Origin: Clostridium prolinivorans
Lineage (GTDB): Bacteria > Bacillota > Clostridia > Clostridiales > Clostridiaceae
DNA: 64,000 bases
Direction: 5' to 3'
Assembly: GCF_004011155.1 (NCBI RefSeq)
Contig: NZ_RJWG01000007.1
Coordinates: forward strand, 53,746 to 117,745
The translations under genes were made by a program, and so were the position numbers. Within the stretch, counting starts at the first letter, position 1. Each line of letters opens with the position of its first letter. Under the pieces are notes generated by a model. That model was not told the origin of the DNA. It did no database searches and was given only the letters and a program-made list of their open reading frames with translations. Shown in pieces: positions 55,906 to 64,000 of the stretch.

Positions 55906-56364
55906 TTGGTAAAGGTAGAAAGCTTTCAATTAGACCATACAAAATTAGTTGCGCCATATGTAAGAAAATGTTCTACAATGATAGGGGAAAATGGAGATAA
56001 AGTAACAAAATATGATTTAAGATTTACACAACCTAATAAAGAGGCTATGGGTACAGCAGCAATTCATGCTTTAGAGCACTTATTAGCAGGATTTATAAGA
56101 GAAGAATTAGATGGAGTTATAGATTTATCTCCAATGGGTTGTAGAACAGGTTTTTATTTAATAATGTGGGGAGATAAAGAAACTTCAGAAATAAAGACAG
56201 GATTAGAAAATGCATTAAAAAAAGTTTTAGATGCTAAAGAAGTGCCAGCAAGAAGTGAAGTAGAATGTGGAAACTACAAAGATTTATCTTTATTTGGAGC
56301 AAAAGAATATGCAAAGCAGGTTTTAAATAAAGGAATTAGTTTAAACATTTATGGAGATAAATAA
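55906..56364 (+). CDS. luxS: S-ribosylhomocysteine lyase
   Basis: Cleaves S-ribosylhomocysteine to homocysteine and DPD, the AI-2 precursor. The 152-residue protein keeps the metal ligands H54 and H58 in HALEH, with E57, and C121 in VECGNY; the catalytic C79 is in PMGCRTGFY. DHTKL at 10-14 is also conserved. Start is TTG; GAAGGGTAGG lies rather far upstream, so the start is less certain than the gene. No S-box riboswitch is seen. Confidence 0.94.
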   Translation: MVKVESFQLDHTKLVAPYVRKCSTMIGENGDKVTKYDLRFTQPNKEAMGTAAIHALEHLLAGFIREELDGVIDLSPMGCRTGFYLIMWGDKETSEIKTGLENALKKVLDAKEVPARSEVECGNYKDLSLFGAKEYAKQVLNKGISLNIYGDK

Positions 56365-56386
56365 AAATATTATATAAAAAATACAT

Positions 56387-56431
56387 AAAAGACAGAAATA
56401 GCAAAATGTTTTTGATATTTCTGTCTTTTTA
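56387..56431 (+). terminator. Bidirectional terminator after luxS
   Basis: AAAAGACAGAAATA (56387-56400) pairs with TATTTCTGTCTTTT (56416-56429). Shared with the convergent cysteine-cluster gene. Confidence 0.88.
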
Positions 56432-56456
56432 AAATAATTATTTTAAAATTGATTTA

Positions 56457-57140
56457 CTAAATAAACCATGATTGTAAATGCTTATATTCATAATCAGTAC
56501 CATATGTTAATTGATTAAGTTTTATTATAGCGTCTTTAACAGTTGTTTGAAAAGTAGAATAATATTGAGTAGTATCTTTAGTTAAAGCAGAACAAACTTC
56601 AGGAGAATCAAAAACTAAATATTTTCTGCATATAAATGGTCTAACTTCATAAATACTGCAATTTTCATTTTCATCTAAAAAAGCACATGGAATTTTACAA
56701 GATAGATATTCATTTTTTATATCTTTATTAAAGCTTCCATCTCTATATACAATTATTTTAGATAAAAGCTCTTTATGTTTTTTAATTTTTTCTTTAAATT
56801 TATTTATTTCTTCCTCAGAGTAATGAGAAGATAAATATTCATCTATATATTCTTTTTCAAGCTTACTTGTTAAAACCAAAAGTTTACAACAATGACCACA
56901 ACCTTGTCTACATGATGCTACCTCAGCAGCAGGTGATGAAGCAATATCAAGTTTTTCATATAGTTTTTTAAGCTTTCTAAAAGCCTCTTCTTTAGTTATT
57001 TTCGTATTAACTGATTTTATTCTACTGTCAACAAAATTATTTAAATTATCAACTGCCTTTACGAACTTAGAATGGTTATAAACAATTTCATTACCATTTT
57101 TATCTATATATAATGTTTTATATACATCATTATTTCCCAA
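56457..57140 (-). CDS. YkgJ-family cysteine cluster protein
   Basis: A 227-residue protein with SCRQGCGHCCKLL, a later LSCKIPCAFLDENENCSIYEVRPFICRKY and a final Cys in SPEVCS: the CxxxCxxCC plus downstream Cys pattern of the UPF0153/YkgJ family, thought to bind zinc or an Fe-S cluster. Role unknown. Start is TTG behind a GGGAGG ribosome binding site. Single gene. Confidence 0.82.
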   Translation of the reverse strand: MGNNDVYKTLYIDKNGNEIVYNHSKFVKAVDNLNNFVDSRIKSVNTKITKEEAFRKLKKLYEKLDIASSPAAEVASCRQGCGHCCKLLVLTSKLEKEYIDEYLSSHYSEEEINKFKEKIKKHKELLSKIIVYRDGSFNKDIKNEYLSCKIPCAFLDENENCSIYEVRPFICRKYLVFDSPEVCSALTKDTTQYYSTFQTTVKDAIIKLNQLTYGTDYEYKHLQSWFI

Positions 57141-57300
57141 TTATATATCCTCCCTTGTATAATGTAGTTGTAACATTTCATAGAAAACATATAGATTTTC
57201 AATCGAACAATAACAACTCATTTCTTTAAAATATTCTTAATTTATAACCTACCTTGTATAAGTTATAATAATAATTATAATAATAAATATTATTATTAAC

Positions 57301-57465
57301 AATACAATAAAAACATTAAAAAAATATTCCAAAATTTTTATAATATTAGCACTAAGTTGATGATGCCTTTCTAATTATTTTTGTACAGTTATTAATAAAA
57401 ATAGTTGCATATTAGGACATTATCATAAATTAATCATAAAATGCAATAAAAATATTTAAAAATAT
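57301..57465 (+). repeat. Structured intergenic repeat family A, copy 2
   Basis: Core 57326-57439 aligns with 37685-37794. The second hairpin appears as CAGTTATT/AATAGTTG, where changes keep pairing as G-U. Diverged direct repeats flank it (57301-57326 and 57440-57465). The core ends 28 nt before the -35 of the tRNA-Asn promoter, the same distance as in copy 1. The gap 57141-57512 has no gene. Confidence 0.6.
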
Positions 57466-57466
57466 A

Positions 57467-57494
57467 TTGTGTTTTTTTTATTTTATGATATAAT
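57467..57494 (+). promoter_or_regulatory. Promoter of tRNA-Asn
   Basis: TTGTGT (57467-57472), 16 nt, TATAAT (57489-57494), 18 nt before the mature tRNA. Confidence 0.75.
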
Positions 57495-57512
57495 TACACA
57501 TGTAATAGATAT

Positions 57513-57587
57513 TCCGTGGTAGCTCAATGGCGGAGCATTCGGCTGTTAACCGAAGGGTTGGAGGTTCGAGTCCTCTCCACGGAGCCA
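57513..57587 (+). tRNA. tRNA-Asn (anticodon GTT)
   Basis: 75-nt gene with encoded CCA. Acceptor TCCGTGG/CCACGGA, anticodon loop CTGTTAA (GTT), T loop GTTCGAGTC, discriminator G. Stands alone. Confidence 0.96.
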
Positions 57588-57611
57588 TTTTTATTTTTTG
57601 ATGAATAAATT

Positions 57612-57642
57612 AAAAACTCTAGGCTAAAAACCTAGAGTTTTT
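57612..57642 (+). terminator. Terminator of tRNA-Asn
   Basis: AAAAACTCTAGG/CCTAGAGTTTTT (57612-57623 with 57631-57642). Confidence 0.9.
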
Positions 57643-57868
57643 GTTTAATTAGTTAACTATATTTCAGTTTATTTAACTATATTTCAGTTTTTTGTTTTAA
57701 AACGTTTAAAATTTTTAGAATCATTTTTGCGAATACATAAATTAAAAGTATTGGAATTATTATTATACTTAGGATATAATAATAAATAAAAATAAGTAAC
57801 TTATATAGTTATAAAAATAAAATTATATTTTTATTATTACGCATTTTGTTTAGGAAGGTGAAAATATT

Positions 57869-58291
57869 ATGGAATTTAGGAAATTTGGGAATAAATACAT
57901 AGTAAGACTTAACAAAGGTGAAGAAATTATTGAAACTTTAAAGAAACTTTGCCAAGATGAAAACATAACACTAGGTTCAATACAAGGAATTGGAGCTGTA
58001 AGTAATGTAAAGGTTGGATTATTTAAGCCATCTCTTAAAGAATATCATTCAATAGAACTAAAAGGTGATTATGAAATGACATGCCTTTTAGGAAATGTTT
58101 CTACTATGAATGGAGAGGTGTATTTACATCTACATATTGATGTTGCTGATGAAGAAAATAAAATTTATGGAGGACATTTAAACTCAGCTGTAATAAGTGC
58201 TACTGGAGAAATTATAATAGATACTATTGATGGAAAAGTAGATAGAGAATTTAGTGATGAAATTGGCTTAAATTTATATAAATTTAATTAG
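57869..58291 (+). CDS. PPC/DUF296-domain protein
   Basis: A 140-residue single-domain protein of the PPC (DUF296, PF03479) family: FRKFGNKYIVRLNKGEEI, GIGAVSNVKVGLF and the metal-binding HLHIDVADEENKIYGGHL. Plant relatives carry AT-hooks and bind DNA; bacterial stand-alone copies lack these, as here, and their role is unknown. Ribosome binding site GGAAGGTG. Flanked by the tRNA-Asn terminator and glyS. Confidence 0.87.
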   Translation: MEFRKFGNKYIVRLNKGEEIIETLKKLCQDENITLGSIQGIGAVSNVKVGLFKPSLKEYHSIELKGDYEMTCLLGNVSTMNGEVYLHLHIDVADEENKIYGGHLNSAVISATGEIIIDTIDGKVDREFSDEIGLNLYKFN

Positions 58292-58581
58292 TTAAATAAT
58301 TAAATGAGTTAAAAATATATCAAAATTATATATTGATTAAACTACAATAAGTTTTAAATAAATTTCCATTAAACAATGAAGTAGTATATTCATTATTGAT
58401 TTACTTTAAAATATAGTGGTCAATTTTAAGAAAAATACTTTTGCGGCATAATTTATATATTTAATTAATTATTTAAAATTCAATGTATATATAATGTAAA
58501 GTAATAGATTACTTTGGTTAAATTAAAAATATTCAATTATATATTATTATAAACATATAAGCAAATAGGAGGTACTAATAA

Positions 58582-59973
58582 ATGGCAGTAGAGAAAACCA
58601 TGGATAAAATAGTAGCACTTGCTAAAAATAGAGGTTTTGTATTTGCAGGATCAGAAATTTATGGAGGACTTGCAAATTCATGGGATTATGGCCCTCTTGG
58701 AGTTGAATTTAAAAATAATGTTAAAAAAGCATGGTGGAAAAAATTTGTACAAGAAAGTCCTTATAATGTTGGAATAGATTCTGCAATACTTATGAATAGA
58801 GAAGTATGGGTAGCATCAGGACATGTTGGAGGATTTTCTGATCCACTTATGGATTGTAAAGAATGTAAATCTAGATTTAGAGCTGATAAATTAATTGAAG
58901 ACTATATGACTGAAAATGGAATAGAAGTAGCAAGTGCTGATGGATGGACTAATGAACAATTAAAAAATTATATTGATGAACATAATATAGTTTGTCCTAA
59001 ATGTGGCAAGAAAAATTTTACTGATATAAGAAAGTTTAATCTTATGTTTAAAACTTTTATGGGAATAACAGAAGATGCAAAATCAGAAGTATACCTAAGA
59101 CCAGAGACTGCACAAGGTATATTTGTAAATTTTAAAAATGTTCAAAGAACTTCAAGAAAAAAAGTACCTTTTGGTATAGCTCAAATAGGTAAATCATTTA
59201 GGAATGAAATAACTCCTGGAAATTTTATATTTAGAACAAGGGAATTTGAGCAGATGGAGCTTGAATTTTTCTGTAAACCTGATACAGATTTAGAATGGTT
59301 TAAATATTGGAAAGATTATTGCTGGAATTTCCTTTTAAACTTAGGAATGAAAAAAGAAAATTTAAGAATGAGAGATCATGCTAAAGAAGAATTATCTTTT
59401 TACAGTAAAGCAACATCAGATATAGAATTTCTATTTCCATTTGGATGGGGCGAGCTTTGGGGAATAGCTGATAGAACAGACTATGACCTTAAAAAACATG
59501 CTGAACATTCAGGAGTGGATATGAGTTATTTAGATCCAACAACTAATGAAAAATATATTCCATATTGCGTAGAACCATCACTTGGTGCAGATAGAGTTAC
59601 ATTAGCATTTTTATGTGATGCTTATGATGAAGAAACTCTTGAAGACGGAGATGTAAGAACTGTACTTCATCTTCATCCAGCATTAGCACCATTTAAAGCA
59701 GCAATACTACCTCTTTCAAAGAAACTTTCAGAAAAATCTTTAGAGGTTTATGACAAACTTAGAAAGAAATTTAATGTAGATTACGATGAAGCAGGAAGTA
59801 TAGGTAAAAGATACAGAAGACAAGATGAAATAGGAACTCCATATTGTATAACTATAGATTTTGATACACTTAATGACAACACAGTAACAGTAAGAGATAG
59901 AGATACAATGGATCAAATCAGAATAAATATAGATGAAATTGAAAAATTTATTGAAGAAAAATTAGAATTTTAA
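58582..59973 (+). CDS. glyS: Glycine--tRNA ligase, alpha2 type
   Basis: A 463-residue single-chain (alpha-2 dimer) glycyl-tRNA synthetase. [23 protein letters not shown] opens the protein; a CKEC...CPKC pair forms the insertion zinc site; motif 2 is [21 protein letters not shown]; motif 3 is near [13 protein letters not shown]; an anticodon domain follows. Ribosome binding site AGGAGGTAC. No T-box in the 290-nt gap before it. Confidence 0.96.
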   Translation: MAVEKTMDKIVALAKNRGFVFAGSEIYGGLANSWDYGPLGVEFKNNVKKAWWKKFVQESPYNVGIDSAILMNREVWVASGHVGGFSDPLMDCKECKSRFRADKLIEDYMTENGIEVASADGWTNEQLKNYIDEHNIVCPKCGKKNFTDIRKFNLMFKTFMGITEDAKSEVYLRPETAQGIFVNFKNVQRTSRKKVPFGIAQIGKSFRNEITPGNFIFRTREFEQMELEFFCKPDTDLEWFKYWKDYCWNFLLNLGMKKENLRMRDHAKEELSFYSKATSDIEFLFPFGWGELWGIADRTDYDLKKHAEHSGVDMSYLDPTTNEKYIPYCVEPSLGADRVTLAFLCDAYDEETLEDGDVRTVLHLHPALAPFKAAILPLSKKLSEKSLEVYDKLRKKFNVDYDEAGSIGKRYRRQDEIGTPYCITIDFDTLNDNTVTVRDRDTMDQIRINIDEIEKFIEEKLEF

Positions 59974-60174
59974 TTGAAATCTCATAATAATAGATATAAA
60001 GAAATTTAAAATTTAGTAATTTAGTAAAATAATAATCCTATCTGTTCTAAGAATAAAATATATATTTAATGATTGGGTTATTATTTTACTGTTCTATATT
60101 TACCTATTATATATTTAGTTTAAATGCATGATATATATAATAAATATAAAATAAAAAGTTAGGAAGGTTTTAAA

Positions 60175-61134
60175 ATGGGAAGAGTTTTTACTATTGGTGA
60201 GGCACTTATTGATTTTATTCCAGAACAAAAGGGAGTAGCATTAAAATCTGTATCTTCATTTGAAAGAGCTCCAGGAGGTGCACCAGCTAATGTTTCTGCT
60301 GCAGTTTCTAAACTTGGAGGTGAAAGCGTTTTTATAGGAAAACTAGGACTTGATGCTTTTGGAGATTTTCTTATTGAAACTTTAAAAGATACAGGAGTAG
60401 AAACAAAATACATATATAGGACTAATAAAGCTAATACTGCTCTTGCTTTTGTTTCATTAAAAGAAGATGGAGACAGAGATTTTTCTTTTTATAGAAATCC
60501 TAGTGCAGACATGCTTTTAGAGGAAAACGAAATAGATAAAAATTGGTTTAATAAAGAAGATATTTTACATTTTTGCTCTGTAAGTCTTATAGATGCACCT
60601 GTTAAAAAAGCACATATAGCAGCAATTAAAGCAGTGAAAGAAATAGGCGGACTAATATCTTTTGATCCTAATATAAGACTTCCTTTATGGGAAAATCATG
60701 AAGAATATAAAAAAGTTATTAATGAATTTTTAAAATATGCTGACATTGTAAAAATAAGTGAAGATGAACTTGAATTTATTACGAGTATTAAAGAAAAAGA
60801 AAAGGCTATTAACTACCTTTTATCTTATAAAAATATTAAAATCCTTATAATTACAAAAGGCAAAAATGGAGCTTCAGCTTATTTTAATAATAGTAAAGTA
60901 AATGTAGAAGGATATAATGTTAAAGTTATAGATACTACTGGAGCTGGAGATTCATTTATAGGAGCATTTTTATATAAACTTTCAAAATATAATATAGACA
61001 TAAATAATATAAGCAAATCTGAAATGGAAGAAATGCTTAAATTTGCAAATGCAGTAGCTGCCTTAACTACTACTAATAAAGGAGCTATAAGTTCATTACC
61101 TTCTATAAAAGCTGTGGAAGACTTTATAAAATAA
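60175..61134 (+). CDS. scrK: Fructokinase, PfkB family
   Basis: A 319-residue ribokinase-fold sugar kinase: TIGEALIDFIP at the start, APGGAPANVSAAVSKLGG, FDPNIRLPLW, and the catalytic TTGAGDSFIGAF. These fit fructokinases that act on intracellular fructose. No sucrose genes adjoin. Ribosome binding site TAGGAAGG. Its stop codon lies within the T tract of a small RNA on the other strand. Confidence 0.88.
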   Translation: MGRVFTIGEALIDFIPEQKGVALKSVSSFERAPGGAPANVSAAVSKLGGESVFIGKLGLDAFGDFLIETLKDTGVETKYIYRTNKANTALAFVSLKEDGDRDFSFYRNPSADMLLEENEIDKNWFNKEDILHFCSVSLIDAPVKKAHIAAIKAVKEIGGLISFDPNIRLPLWENHEEYKKVINEFLKYADIVKISEDELEFITSIKEKEKAINYLLSYKNIKILIITKGKNGASAYFNNSKVNVEGYNVKVIDTTGAGDSFIGAFLYKLSKYNIDINNISKSEMEEMLKFANAVAALTTTNKGAISSLPSIKAVEDFIK

Positions 61135-61244
61135 AAAAAAATACCGAGCATGGGGTCGCTCGGCACTAAATGGGGTTTATCATGGGGATATATTATATGT
61201 TATTAAATTATGGGGAATTATATTAATGTTTTCCTTACGGCACG
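61133..61244 (-). ncRNA. Predicted C-rich small RNA with four CCCCAT motifs
   Basis: On the minus strand a good promoter (61279-61250) is followed by about 110 nt without an open frame and by an intrinsic terminator: CCGAGC (61163-61158), loop with CCCC, GCTCGG (61149-61144), then nine T (61141-61133). Four CCCCAT motifs occur (CCCC at 61215-61212, 61187-61184, 61175-61172 and 61155-61152), very unusual in this AT-rich DNA. Such C-rich single-stranded motifs are used by staphylococcal Rsa RNAs to mask ribosome binding sites. Expression is not shown. Confidence 0.7.
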
Positions 61245-61249
61245 TTAAT

Positions 61250-61279
61250 AGTATAGCATATATATTGCTAAATTTACAA
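61250..61279 (-). promoter_or_regulatory. Promoter of the predicted small RNA
   Basis: Minus strand: TTGTAA (61279-61274), 18 nt, extended -10 TGCTATACT (-10 hexamer 61255-61250). Confidence 0.7.
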
Positions 61280-61337
61280 TACCTAACATAAAAGTTTTTA
61301 TTTTTAGTATTTTCTCATAATTTCGACAAATTTCAAC

Positions 61338-61622
61338 TTAATTTGAGAATATTAAATAAACTATAGAACTAATAAATAAACTCATTATTCCTAAAATTAA
61401 AGCAATAAACTTAGATGTTTTATTAAATTTTGTTTTATAAACAACTAATAATGCTAGTATTATGCCAAATGGAAATCTAAAACTGTTATTAAAAGTTATG
61501 TATAATTGGCATAAAAACCAAATACCTAAAAGTTTATAGTTATAATATTCTTCATTTTCTTGCTTTTTAAATTTAGAAATAAAAACTAAAGGACAAGTTA
61601 AAATTAATGTTAAAAATGCCAT
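61338..61622 (-). CDS. Small polytopic membrane protein (94 aa)
   Basis: Three to four hydrophobic segments (about residues 2-16, 31-45, 50-62 and 70-92), with a charged EENEEYYN-like loop between the first two. The ATG has GGAG 8 nt upstream. No family recognised; single gene. Confidence 0.55.
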   Translation of the reverse strand: MAFLTLILTCPLVFISKFKKQENEEYYNYKLLGIWFLCQLYITFNNSFRFPFGIILALLVVYKTKFNKTSKFIALILGIMSLFISSIVYLIFSN

Positions 61623-61823
61623 TTTTCTAACTCCATATAATTAATTCTATATATAAATATACAATATAAAAATTAAATATAACCTAGTAAAATAATATAA
61701 AAAGTAAGTATTTTTACTCGTTTTTATATTTGATTTTGAATAAATTGAATATATAAATAAATAATCTAAGGAATAGGCATTTTTAATAGATAACATTATA
61801 TCTTAAAGCATCATACTTCTATT

Positions 61824-61855
61824 ATTTTACCTCTCATATATTTTACTTCTCATAG
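61824..61855. repeat. 16-bp tandem duplication in a gene-free gap
   Basis: ATTTTACCTCTCATAT and ATTTTACTTCTCATAG stand head to tail. The gap 61623-62027 holds no gene. It also has a hairpin AGAACCA/TGGTTCT (61881-61911) followed by a T-rich tract, and a TATAAT (61982-61987) that may belong to murD. Confidence 0.55.
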
Positions 61856-62027
61856 GATCCATTTTATAGGCTATTGCTTAAGAACCAATTTGATTTACTT
61901 CCAATGGTTCTTCTATCTTTTTCATAAATATTTATATAATCATACTATTAACTTAGAGTATGTAACTTGATAAGAAAATGGTATAATTAAAAAAGAATTA
62001 TTTTTATTATTATGGAAGTGAGGAAAT

Positions 62028-63407
62028 TTGGTGAAAAAAGATTTTAAAGAATTTAAAGAATTTATAAAAGGGAAAAATACTGCTGTTGTAGGAATAGGAG
62101 TTAGTAATATTCCGCTTATAAGATTTTTATTAAATTTAGATGCAAAGGTTAGTGCTTTTGATAAAAAAAATGAAAATCAGCTTGGTGAAATAGGAAAAGA
62201 ATTTAAAGAAAAAGGAGTTAAGTTAATTCTTGGTGATAATTATTTAGATAATTTAACAGGTTATGATGTTATTTTTAAAACACCTTCTATGAGAATTGAC
62301 AGTCCTTCATTGATAAAAGCTAAAGAAGAAGGAGCATATATAACTTCTGAAATGGAGGAATTTATAAAATATTGTCCTGCAAAGATATTTGGCGTAACAG
62401 GTAGTGATGGGAAAACAACCACTACAAGTTTAATTTATAATATATTAAAAGAAGAAGGATATAAAACTTGGGTAGGAGGTAATATTGGTACTCCGCTTTT
62501 TGATAAAATTGAAGAAATTAAAGAAACTGATAAAGTTGTACTTGAACTTTCTAGTTTTCAGCTTATGACTATGACTGTATCACCACAAGTTTCTGTTATA
62601 ACAAATTTAAGTCCTAATCATTTAGATATTCATAAGGACATGGAAGAATATGTAGATGCTAAGAAAAATATTTTTAAATATCAAGATAAAAATGATATAT
62701 TGGTTCTAAATAGAGATAATGAAATTACAAATTCTATGGAAAATGAAGCTAAGGGCAGAGTTTTAAAATTTAGTACTAAAGAAGAAATTAAAGAAGGTGC
62801 TTATTATAAAGATGGAATACTTTATTTAATGGGTAATAAAGTATGTAAAGCAGATAAAATTATTATAAAAGGTATGCACAATATAGAAAACTATCTTGCT
62901 GCATTTTGTGCTTTAAGCGAAGATGTATCAATAGAAAGTATGAAAAAAGTAGCTTATACTTTTAAAGGGGTTGAACATAGAATTGAATTTGTAAGAGAAA
63001 TAAATGGAGTGAAATATTATAATAGTTCTATTGCTTCAAGTCCATCTAGAACTCTTGCAGATATTAAAGTTTTTGGGAAACCTATAATATTAATTGCAGG
63101 TGGATATGATAAAAAAATTCCTTTTGAGCCTCTTGCACAAGAGGGGTATCCTTATATTAAAAAGTTAATACTTTTAGGGGCTACAAAATATAAAATAAAA
63201 TCTGCTTTTGAAAAAATAATTTCTAAAAAGAATTTAAATTTACCTATTATTATGGCAGACTCTTTTGAAGATGCTGTATATAAGGCAAAGGATGAATCAG
63301 AAAATGGAGATATAGTTTTATTGGCTCCAGCTTGTGCAAGTTTTGATATGTTTGAAAACTTTGAAGTTAGGGGAAATAAATTTAAAGAGATAGTAAATAA
63401 TTTATAA
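62028..63407 (+). CDS. murD: UDP-N-acetylmuramoylalanine--D-glutamate ligase
   Basis: Adds D-Glu to UDP-MurNAc-L-Ala in cytoplasmic peptidoglycan precursor synthesis. The 459-residue Mur ligase has the N-terminal VVGIGVSN fold, the P-loop [11 protein letters not shown] (122-132), [10 protein letters not shown] and a C-terminal [12 protein letters not shown] and [11 protein letters not shown]. Start TTG 62028 or the adjacent GTG 62031, both behind GGAAGTGAGG. It stands alone, not in a dcw cluster. Confidence 0.94.
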   Translation: MVKKDFKEFKEFIKGKNTAVVGIGVSNIPLIRFLLNLDAKVSAFDKKNENQLGEIGKEFKEKGVKLILGDNYLDNLTGYDVIFKTPSMRIDSPSLIKAKEEGAYITSEMEEFIKYCPAKIFGVTGSDGKTTTTSLIYNILKEEGYKTWVGGNIGTPLFDKIEEIKETDKVVLELSSFQLMTMTVSPQVSVITNLSPNHLDIHKDMEEYVDAKKNIFKYQDKNDILVLNRDNEITNSMENEAKGRVLKFSTKEEIKEGAYYKDGILYLMGNKVCKADKIIIKGMHNIENYLAAFCALSEDVSIESMKKVAYTFKGVEHRIEFVREINGVKYYNSSIASSPSRTLADIKVFGKPIILIAGGYDKKIPFEPLAQEGYPYIKKLILLGATKYKIKSAFEKIISKKNLNLPIIMADSFEDAVYKAKDESENGDIVLLAPACASFDMFENFEVRGNKFKEIVNNL

Positions 63408-63427
63408 AAACTTTTATAATTATATTA

Positions 63428-63522
63428 GAAAAGTTTTTTATTAAATATTTGAGCACTATATATAGCTGTAATGAAAATTTAGAAACACTATAAATAAATA
63501 TACAGTGAGAATTAATTTACAA
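63428..63522. repeat. Dispersed intergenic repeat family B, copy 3
   Basis: Shares AAAAGTTTTTTATTAAAT, ACTATATATAG.TGTAAT, AAAATTTAGAAACACTATAAAT and GAGAATTAATTTACA with the copy at 28121. Lies 20 nt after murD, just as copy 1 lies right after asnA. Confidence 0.6.
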
Positions 63523-63606
63523 CTTAATAACTTTTTAATATAACATCATTAATTAAAATTATATTAAAATCTTTTTTTCTCTTTAATACTAATTATTTTA
63601 TATGGA

Positions 63607-63729
63607 GATACACCTGGTATAATTTGAATTATGTAACAATTTATAAGTTAGTCATATTTTATTTATAAAAAATATTTACGTATTTTTTGATAGCATCTTT
63701 TTTATATAATCTCCAGTGCCGGGTGTATC
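63607..63729. repeat. Inverted repeat pair GATACACC(T/C)GG
   Basis: GATACACCTGG (63607-63617) and CCGGGTGTATC (63719-63729) are complementary but for one base, 101 nt apart. GGAGAT/ATCTCC lies beside them. Could be ends of a tiny element or a long-range RNA pairing; no target duplication is evident. Confidence 0.5.
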
Positions 63730-63913
63730 AATTGTAAAATTAATTAGAATAATGAAGAAATATGAAGAATAATGAATTTATTTTAATATAATAAATATTT
63801 TTTCTTATGAATTCTAATTTATCTCATGATATTATAAAAAACGTCGTTGAGAGCGACAACAATGTTTAGTCAATAACTTTATAGAGTATATAAAATTACC
63901 AATAAAAAAGTTG

Positions 63914-63942
63914 TTGACAAAACAAATAAATCTTGATAAACT
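63914..63942 (+). promoter_or_regulatory. rRNA operon promoter
   Basis: TTGACA (63914-63919), 17 nt, TAAACT (63937-63942), with an A-rich upstream segment. Directly followed by a leader typical of 16S rRNA operons. Confidence 0.85.
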
Positions 63943-63948
63943 ATAAAA

Positions 63949-64000
63949 GCTGTCAGATGACAGCGAAATGATTGGTCTTTGAAAATTAAACAGAGAATAA
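63949..64000 (+). ncRNA. Pre-16S leader (16S gene lies beyond the window)
   Basis: The transcript is expected to begin at about 63949, at a hairpin GCTGTC/GACAGC (63949-63954, 63959-63964). The clostridial pre-rRNA box GGTCTTTGAAAATTAAACAG follows (63974-63993), which normally pairs with sequence downstream of 16S. Mature 16S is not reached. Confidence 0.75.

Noticed and set aside
58292..58581. T-box or glycine riboswitch before glyS
   Set aside because: AT-rich sequence without the conserved motifs of either class.
61137..61165. Terminator of scrK on the plus strand
   Set aside because: The hairpin has its T tract only on the minus strand; on the plus strand it is followed by CACTAAATGGGG.

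Overview
The window is chromosomal DNA from a low-GC, spore-former-type Firmicute, most likely Clostridium sensu stricto (cluster I). The grounds are very AT-rich intergenic DNA, strong AGGAGG ribosome binding sites, frequent TTG/GTG starts, a YabE-like 3D-domain protein, a CdaR/GntP/glycerate kinase set, LuxS, asnA, and a typical clostridial pre-16S leader at the right edge. The species cannot be fixed from sequence alone. Almost everything is ordinary core chromosome. The only mobile DNA seen is a decayed TnpB (IS200/IS605-type) relic and some small intergenic repeats.

Layout. 0-2 kb: end of a metallophosphoesterase gene, a Nudix hydrolase and a 46-aa protein. 2-9.7 kb: aromatic amino acid operon aroF-tyrA-aroB-aroA-aroC-pheA, then a P-loop nucleotide-kinase-like gene. 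The operon has its own promoter and a 51-codon leader peptide packed with Phe/Tyr/Trp codons in front of an antiterminator/terminator pair. 9.8-10.5 kb: zinc-ribbon membrane protein and a hairpin made of DnaA-box sequences. 10.6-19.1 kb: a cell-surface locus (phosphodiester glycosidase, small membrane protein, beta-helix lipoprotein, VTC-domain protein, DUF4956 membrane protein, glycosyltransferase-GtrA fusion) around a CiaRH-like two-component system. Five TTTAAG-N5-TTTAAG-like direct repeats tie these genes into one predicted regulon. 19-28 kb: 3D-domain protein, UbiA prenyltransferase, DbpA helicase, glycerate utilisation genes and asnA. 28-29 kb: gene-poor kilobase with a repeat, a perfect hairpin and the TnpB relic. 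29-37 kb: ClpE, MNT/HEPN pair, S1-domain protein, Crp/Fnr regulator, HAD phosphatase, small membrane proteins and two tRNA-Pro genes.

37.9-40.3 kb: polar amino acid ABC transporter. 40.4-46.9 kb: mannitol-type PTS operon (mtlA, mtlR, mtlF) carrying a FruK-like kinase and a SorE-like zinc dehydrogenase in place of mtlD. 47.2-49.6 kb: three subunits of a biotin-dependent decarboxylase (carboxyltransferase, OadG-like, biotin carrier) without the membrane beta subunit. 49.6-56.4 kb: coaX, dusB, a conserved unknown, greA, lysS, malic enzyme, luxS. 56.4-63.4 kb: YkgJ-type cysteine-cluster protein, tRNA-Asn, PPC-domain protein, glyS, fructokinase, a predicted C-rich small RNA, a small membrane protein and murD. 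The last 90 bases hold the promoter and leader of an rRNA operon whose 16S gene lies just outside.

Most notable: (1) the peptide-coupled aro attenuator; (2) the CiaR-like regulon, in which all five boxes lie exactly 10 nt from a candidate -10; (3) a minus-strand RNA of about 110 nt with four CCCCAT motifs; (4) a conserved hairpin-containing repeat placed 28 nt upstream of two unrelated promoters; (5) a self-consistent alternative mannitol-1-P to fructose-1-P route.
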